This document shows, in pieces, positions 57,987 through 64,000 of a stretch of 64,000 nucleotides of DNA. Location of the stretch: positions 68,754,300-68,818,299 of the forward strand of contig CM049314.1 in the NCBI GenBank assembly GCA_026874595.1, in the 5' to 3' direction. Within the stretch, counting starts at the first letter, position 1, and each line of letters begins with the position of its first letter. This stretch comes from Sipunculus nudus (lineage: Eukaryota > Annelida > Sipuncula > Golfingiida > Sipunculidae). The notes beneath the pieces are model-generated. The model was not told where the DNA came from and did no database searches. It was given only the letters and a program-made list of their open reading frames with translations. Position numbers and translations under genes: made by a program.

Positions 57987-58410
57987 CTGAAAGTCAACAT
58001 TATTACAAATTTTAAACATGAAAACGACGTAAACTTGGACTGGGGAAGTACCAATATGAAGGATTATCTCTGCTACATAATGGATCAATCAGGACGACTG
58101 GATATGTCAGGAGAGACTTCGACGGGTGTAAATGGATCCCTCGACTCCAGAGCACAGGAAGTCCTCTTTCGATTGCGACGAGCATTTCAAGGTTTAATGC
58201 CAAAGCATATTCGGCTCTCTGACAGGGGTATATCATTTGAATGGGTCTGTCTCTGCATTGACGACTGTGAGCGTCTGCGAATCGCAGCAAAGACAAAAGC
58301 TCTTCTCAGTGCTTTGTCTTAATGTGTGACCTTGTGTTGGCCAGATATTGTTACACTTCCCAACTTTTACTGCTGTGCGATAAAGGGCACTCTACATTGC
58401 GCACATTTCG
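57987..58410 (+). pseudogene. copy 3 exon: family-specific domain, TAA inside
   Basis: 424 nt, phase 0 to 1. Unlike copies 1 and 2, the upstream half is in frame with the conserved half (LKVNIITNFKHENDV, DWGSTNMKDYLCYIMDQSG, LMPKHIRLSDRGISF). It then ends at TAA 58320-58322 where copy 1 has CAA (SQC). The remaining CVTLCWPD-like part is still present downstream. Confidence 0.8.
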
Positions 58411-58567
58411 GTAAGTAATCGTACAACTACGCATGTTGCGATAAAATGATATCACTACAAATGATGGAAGCAGACATAATGTTCTCGAATTATTAGGTGG
58501 TCACTTCATTATGATGCATTTACTTTGAATATTCACATTTTAAAAATGTTTTTTATGATTTCTTCAG

Positions 58568-58611
58568 GGGGACCGCTTGTCACTAGCTTTTATTTCATCG
58601 AACCATACAAG
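58568..58611 (+). pseudogene. copy 3 exon (44 nt)
   Basis: Phase 1 to 0, GGPLVTSFYFIEPYK. Acceptor TTCTTCAG, donor GTAGGA. Length conserved in all copies. Confidence 0.75.
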
Positions 58612-59035
58612 GTAGGAACTGCTTCATTTTAAAATTGTTTATGGATACTTAGTGTAACATAAACAGATGATAAGTTTGTATATTGAAATAGAGTGTGGTG
58701 TGACAAAGTATTTCTGATGGTAAAGTTTGAATATTTTGTTAAAAAAAAAACCCCAAAAAACATGATTTTAATTCAGTAAGACCATGATCATGAATAATAT
58801 TTAGACAGTGGTGACAAAGGGGTTGGTTAAAAAAAAGTTTGCCTTCTTAAGTTTAAATATATTATTTCAAAATAAAATCGTAGTAATTAAATCCTATAGA
58901 CAATCCTACATTTGAGTGTAAGATCCGAAAGATATCGTTTTGTTTCATAAATGGCATATTAGATATCAATCATTGACTTATTTGCCGACACGATTGTTTT
59001 ACTATACACTTATATCTGTGTAAATATGGATAAAG

Positions 59036-59155
59036 GATCCGACATTTTGTCCATGGTCTGGTACGGGTGGAATATTAAGTGCAGCCGAATGTGGAGCCAC
59101 GGAGGCCATGGTCAGCTTTATGAAAGGCGAAGTGTCATTAGATTCTAATTGTATG
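59036..59155 (+). pseudogene. copy 3 ankyrin-like exon
   Basis: 120 nt, phase 0-0: DPTFCPWSGTGGILSAAECG then ATEAMVSFMKGEVSLDSNCM. Open here, TGA in copy 1. The acceptor ATAAAG is less usual; donor GTATGA. Confidence 0.72.
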
Positions 59156-59790
59156 GTATGAATTATTATGATGTTCCAAAAATATTGTTTTGAATGTTAC
59201 TCAGATTATTACCGTCTTATGTATTTATGATATAAAGTGAGTTGTGTTAAATATTATATACAAACGATCACCAGAAGTGGCACCACAAAATTTCACGGAA
59301 TATTTCACATTATATCATTTATCTGAAAAAGCAAAATGCCAATTAAAGGACTATCAGACAATTACGTTAGATAACGTTTAGTTTATAAATGTTCGATAAT
59401 ACTTTGGTTGGTTTTCTGTTAGCGAAGGTTTCAAATTGCAATATTCGAGTAGAGGAAATTCTCGCAACATATAAAACCGTCGTGAATAGGACGTCATATA
59501 TCCACAGATGAGCAGGTTTTTTTTCATTAACCTCAACGGCATCGCACGTATATTGTACTGGTATCATACATTTAATATTACCCGTATCGTATTTCAAAGA
59601 CTTGCATGCATATCAGGTGATTGAGATAGTATAAGTTACTGTAAAGTATATCACGAAAATGACACTTTTGTGAAACACTGAAGCGAACAATTTTAACCTC
59701 GCGAACATCAACCCAAACGCTATATGTTTGTTTTAAAAAATCCAAAACAATATGACCTAGATCCTGCATCAAATGTCCATTGCTGTGCAG
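59156..59790. other. intron of copy 3
   Basis: No exon or element. It is collinear with the copy 1 intron 5044-5788 over much of its length. Confidence 0.55.
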
Positions 59791-59889
59791 ACTGGTGAAA
59801 CCGCATTGATGCTCGCAGCCGCAAATGGTCACGAGAAAACTGTGTCAAAGTTGTTGGAGCTAGGCGCTGATGTCAGTCGTACTGATCAA
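59791..59889 (+). pseudogene. copy 3 ankyrin repeat exon
   Basis: 99 nt, phase 0-0: TGETALMLAAANGHEKTVSK then LLELGADVSRTDQ. Open, with intact splice sites (CTGTGCAG, GTAAGT). Confidence 0.87.
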
Positions 59890-59973
59890 GTAAGTTTAAC
59901 ATGTGTGAATAGATAATGATAGGGAGATTACTTTCTGAAAGAGTTGAAAAAAGCTTATTACTTATATGCTTTT

Positions 59974-61320
59974 AGCTCAGATGACTTCCAGTCTGTTAAC
60001 AGGTCACTCGCACTGGAGGCCTGTGATAGTTCGACTGTCCGGTAGAGGGAAAGCATTATAAGTTGCTTCTTGTGCACTTTTCCTGTTAGAAATTAAGTAG
60101 CAGTGCAGGGAGCTGTATGTCACCCTTGCTAATGCGGCCAGCAAGGGACCAATCAGACAGGAGCGATTACTGTGGAAGTGAATACATATTCATAAGAGGG
60201 ATGAATTAATGAGTTAGGCTAGATTCACTAGTGGGCCTGTTATTACTCTGGAAGTTGAAACATATTCATTAGAGGAATGAATTATAGAAGAGGGCGTTTA
60301 GCTGAAGAACACTTAATACTAGCTCAGGGCGTGACAAAGAAACAAGTGTCTTAAGAACCAAGAGATCTGCTTCAGATCGACTTTGAAAACCGGCTGATCC
60401 TTGTGACCTTGACCCTAAGCAACGTGCCATTTTTGGTTAGAAACTTGCTTCCATCGCTTCCTAATTTGCAGATGGATAATATGTTTCAGCTTCTTATTTG
60501 ACCATTAAAACAAATAAGGAGTCATAGTAATAGGTTTGTTAGCTAGATTATGTTTGGTTATTTGTCAAAAGAGGGACATTAGTAATGTCAGACAGGGCAC
60601 CTCTAGAATGGCTCTTCACTGGTAGCACTTTTAAGGAAAGCCCAAATTAATGTTAGACGCATGTTTAGCGAGCAACCGAGAGACTGGGATCGTTATATCA
60701 ACGCGGTACTGTTCGCGTACCGAGAAGTACCACAAGGATTTTCTTCCTTTCAGTAACTCCATTGGGTTGCGGACTTAGATTACCGGGTGAAAGTGCCTGG
60801 CAAAACCAAGGCCTACCATGTGAATCTCCTTTAGCTAAATATGGTACTCATATTTGATCCTGAACCCATGCTGTCAGACGGGGCACAAATGGTATCCATT
60901 AGGCCTAGAATCTTCTAACGCAGCATCCTGTGAGGTTGTAGTCAGATCTCCTTGGAAAAACTGAAATTTGGCCATAGTGACCTGATAGACTATATTCTGT
61001 CTATGAGCCAAAAATATGAATTTGAGCACCAAGAGAGTCAGACGGGGCACAACTTGTATCCACCACGTCTAGAATCTTCTGATGTAATATTCTTAGATGT
61101 CCTCGGCATATGTCCCTGAAAACATGGCATTAGATCATTGTGACCTATATTCTGTTACCAATAAGCAAAGAATGGTATGTGAGCACCCTGAATGTCAGAT
61201 GGGCAGAACTCATATGTTAGGCCTAAAATCTTGTAAAGCAGCTTTTTGTGAGCATCTAGGCAAATCTCCTTGAAAAACTGTGATTAGGTTATAGTGACCT
61301 TTATATTGTGATATACAGAC
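59974..61320 (+). repeat. tandem-unit element interrupted by an LTR-element piece
   Basis: The head AGCTCAGATGACTTCCAGTC begins 84 nt after the exon, the same place as in copy 1 (80 nt), so this insertion predates the duplication. The head breaks off near 60003 and units resume near 60870 (CAGACGGGGCACAAATGG), with two more at about 61035 and 61200, all strongly diverged. Confidence 0.6.
60640..60838 (+). mobile_element. Gypsy-type integrase fragment
   Basis: One frame reads NVRRMFSEQPRDWDRYINAV then LFAYREVPQGFSSFQ and TAA; a second reads DYRVKVPGKTKAYHVNLL and TAG. These are the end of a Ty3/Gypsy integrase core and the following linker, joined by an internal deletion. The surrounding 60004-60870 may be the rest of that LTR element, but no LTR pair is visible. 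Confidence 0.7.
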
Positions 61321-61650
61321 TAAACACATTTGAAAAATATTAAGTAAGATGCACTATGGTCGTAAAAGTTGGACATAGAACTTATTATCTGTGGAGTTTT
61401 TTGTAAAGTGACCCTAAATGAAAGGTCGCTGTGTCCTATTTTCTGAAGCATATGGACAAAACAAATGATTTTGCTCACTGCAGAAGTCATTCAATCAATT
61501 TTTCAATTTTCCTTAGCAAATATTTAAAAATATTAACCAATATTAATACTATATATGATGTTTATCCTCCTAAAATGTATACAGTTTTAGCAGATCACGG
61601 TTAATCTTTATATTTTGTGGTTATATTGAACACTAATTTTATATTTACAG

Positions 61651-61749
61651 AAAGGAAAAACAGCATTAATATATGCAGCGGGAAATGGCCATAAAGGCAC
61701 CGTTTCGGCGCTCTTGAGAGGAGGTGTAGATATCAGGTGTACAAGGGAC
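61651..61749 (+). pseudogene. copy 3 ankyrin repeat exon
   Basis: 99 nt, phase 0-0: KGKTALIYAAGNGHKGTVSA then LLRGGVDIRCTRD. Open. Acceptor ATTTACAG, donor GTGAGT. Confidence 0.87.
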
Positions 61750-62275
61750 GTGAGTTTTATCATGTTTCTGTTTATGCCGCTCCTTACAGTCTAGGTTCTG
61801 TCGTCATATCCTTGTACGGCTAAAAACTTTATTGCATCTTAACTACCTTGTGTTAATAAAATGAAACATATGAAGTTTTGGCACAACTAGGTAATTCCTG
61901 TGTATATTCTAATGCATTTGAGTGGATAACCTACGAGAATAAATACAGGTTCAGGGCTTAGAGCTGAGATAAATTGAAAGCTCACATTTAATCGAAAAGA
62001 TAGATTCCTAAATCGTGCAACCTTCTTATATTATATGGTGATGAGAAAGAAAAGCAAAAGTCCCCGTAAAATAACAATAATTTCGTAAAAGGTAGACCGT
62101 TGACGATTCATAGACACTCAACAGTTCACACCATCAATGATAGTACCTTCGTGAGTCGCATGTTGGCTTCCTGGTGCACTAAACCTTGCATCTAATTTGT
62201 AGCAGTACGTTACTGATAGTCTGCACATGTGATTGGGCTTAAATCACATATTTGAATCAGTATATTAAATAACAG

Positions 62276-62377
62276 GTATATCTGAAGAAAGCGCTGATTC
62301 ATGCGGTCAGAGGAAATCATCTTGCAGTAATCCAGGAAATCGTAGAACACGCCAAAACGACACACAGTAACATAGTT
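62276..62377 (+). pseudogene. copy 3 ankyrin repeat exon
   Basis: 102 nt, phase 0-0: VYLKKALIHAVRGNHLAVIQ then EIVEHAKTTHSNIV. Acceptor AATAACAG, donor GTACGT. Confidence 0.86.
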
Positions 62378-62598
62378 GTACGTATTATTTCTATACCCGT
62401 CCGGTTTTGAAAGGTGTACCAGGATTTTCATCTAAGAATGTTGTGCATTAAAGTAAAGAAACACAGGGTATATAAACATATATAAAGAATCTTAATCAAA
62501 TGTAAAAAAAGATTTACACAACATTGACATATATATTTGTGTGTGTGAATGGGTGTGATCTTTGTAACATCTTTGTTTTATTTGTTTTTACTCTACAG

Positions 62599-62703
62599 GA
62601 AATATTCGACAAGCCCTTCAACATAGCACGTAAAACCGGACTAGACAAAGTGTTACAGGTGTTCCTAGATGTGGAAGAATATCTTCGGGCTGTTGGACCC
62701 GAG
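62599..62703 (+). pseudogene. copy 3 ankyrin repeat exon
   Basis: 105 nt, phase 0-0: EIFDKPFNIARKTGLDKVLQ then VFLDVEEYLRAVGPE. The acceptor CTCTACAG is intact (lost in copy 1). Donor GTATTA. Confidence 0.86.
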
Positions 62704-62981
62704 GTATTAAATGTTCTTTTTTTCTAAAATAAATGTCAAGTTTTGATAAACTGATTTTTTATTTATGTGAATAAAATATACGCCTTTTTTGAGTCAGTTA
62801 TCATGTACAGAATGTCAAAAGGTGTTAATTAAATATAATTTATACTTTATTTTCATATAATGGTTTTTATTTGTATAAAATATACACCTTTTGCAGTCAG
62901 TTGTCATCACTAATTGTAAAACTACGTTTAGCATTATGTATAATATATAATATATTTCCATAAAATGGCTGTTTATCTCAG

Positions 62982-63080
62982 TTTGGCCGTTTCCTATTTG
63001 ATGCTGTTGGGCTTCAACATGATGGTGTTGCAGCACTTTTCCTTAAACATGGGGCGGATCCAAATGTTGTATCAAGATTG
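62982..63080 (+). pseudogene. copy 3 ankyrin repeat exon
   Basis: 99 nt, phase 0-0: FGRFLFDAVGLQHDGVAALF then LKHGADPNVV. The donor is GTTTGT, weaker than GTAAGT in copy 1. Confidence 0.84.
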
Positions 63081-63209
63081 GTTTGTGGACTTTGTTTTAT
63101 TCGTCACGTATTGACAATCAAAATAAAGCAACAAAGATAGTATATTTCAAATTTCTTTCCACAGTGTATTTAATCTGTTTTGAAATTACGCTCAGGCATT
63201 TATTACCAG

Positions 63210-63314
63210 GATGGTTTCACGCCACTTATGGTCGCAGTGGCCTTGAAGAATAAAGTGGGTGTAAAAATATTTCTTGACCATGGATCAAACCCTGAAATTA
63301 CTGCAAAAAATCAG
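63210..63314 (+). pseudogene. copy 3 ankyrin repeat exon
   Basis: 105 nt, phase 0-0: DGFTPLMVAVALKNKVGVKI then FLDHGSNPEITAKNQ. Acceptor TTACCAG, donor GTACTT. The next exon (like 13079 in copy 1) should lie beyond the window. Confidence 0.86.
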
Positions 63315-64000
63315 GTACTTGGTTAATCTTTTTTTCATGATTATCTTTTACTATTTAATGAATAAAATTTTTATTCTAATAGATCACACATATTAAACGA
63401 CACTGTTGAAAATCTGCTCTATAATAAGGAATCCATTGCAATAACATAAAACATTACATTATTTGACTGATCAGAGAGATTCGCTTGAGAAGAAGTTTTA
63501 CAAATGGCCACAGTATCTGAGAACATGAATAATCGATGCAAGTTTCAAGTGGTAACAGTGTTTTTCTTTAACTTCAAAGTTATGTGCCCTGCGGACTCAA
63601 TATTCACAACATACTACTTGAAAAGACAGATGAATAACATAGAATAATTCCAATAGGTGCATACATCTTAGTCTTCAAAGCCAGACATCTTAGTTTTCAC
63701 TCACAATACGACACACTTAACAGATACTGTGGACCTATCCGTTTCTCAACCACTTCATGAAGACGTTGTGCAGCATAAACGCTGCAAAATCCTTAGAATC
63801 TCACATGCCAAATGAAAAGACAGCCCAACTTACCAGCTGAATTATGTTCAATAAACAAATGCTTAGCCGATGTCTTCAAACAAACAGAAGCACCTATTTA
63901 CAATTTGTATAAATTAAGAATAACCCGTTAAACCACGCTTCAAAACTAGACAGAACAGGATTATGATATTTGCTCTCTAACTTTAATATATTTAAAAAAT
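63315..64000. other. intron of copy 3 to the window edge
   Basis: No exon. Block by block similar to the copy 1 intron starting at 11807. Confidence 0.6.

Larger units (their letters stand above)
43096..63314 (+). pseudogene. CARD-CARD-ankyrin gene, copy 3 (3' incomplete, decayed)
   Basis: Overview of copy 3, which runs off the right edge. All expected exons are present with GT/AG sites and the same phases as copy 1, but three lesions break the frame: a 1-nt deletion in the CARD exon at 46567, TAA at 54267-54269 in the second CARD-like unit, and TAA at 58320-58322 in the family-specific exon. Ankyrin exons 59036-63314 are all open. Introns are swollen by a LINE nested in a tandem-unit element and by another tandem array. 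A transcribed pseudogene or a source of short CARD-only products is possible. Confidence 0.75.

Overview
The window is animal genomic DNA: AT-rich, with genes split into many small exons bounded by GT/AG splice sites, and dense in retroelements and microsatellites. CARD domains combined with ankyrin (ANK) repeats, together with an AGCTCAG...GTCCGTC-headed interspersed repeat, fit a lophotrochozoan, most likely a bivalve mollusc. The species call is inference. No bacterial, viral, rRNA, classical tRNA or CRISPR feature was seen.

The core of the window is three tandem plus-strand copies of one gene family. Copy 1 (815-13548, 5' end outside the window) and copy 3 (43096-63314, 3' end outside the window) are close paralogues. 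They match exon by exon and partly intron by intron. Copy 2 (17261-30845) lies between them, is more diverged and is the best candidate for a working gene. Spliced as proposed it gives one open frame of about 909 codons: two CARDs, a family-specific Cys-containing domain, 11-12 ankyrin repeats each on its own phase 0-0 exon, and a last exon with a SOCS box (BC box plus Cul5-box-like segment). A CARD-ANK-SOCS protein would plausibly join a death-fold signalling platform to a Cullin5/Elongin B-C ubiquitin ligase. That function is inference.

Copies 1 and 3 each carry several lesions (frameshifts, in-frame stops, lost splice sites), nearly all in the CARD/linker half, while most ankyrin exons stay open. 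They look like pseudogenes or donors of truncated CARD-only products.

Mobile DNA explains most of the rest. It includes a decayed Penelope-like relic and a SINE (about 2.87-3.76 kb), and a 335-bp-unit tandem element in the same intron of copies 1 and 3 (5.97-9.75 kb; 59.97-61.3 kb, the latter with a Gypsy fragment inside). A Penelope-like element with 311-bp terminal inverted arms and an 11-bp target duplication lies between copies 1 and 2 (13645-17190). The intergenic stretch 30.9-43.0 kb holds SINEs, a duplicated 0.5-kb repeat and a broken non-LTR element. An L1/Tx1-like LINE on the minus strand (47972-53632), with an apparent 3' transduction, is nested in another 335-bp-unit element inside an intron of copy 3. 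A further tandem array lies at 54946-56682.
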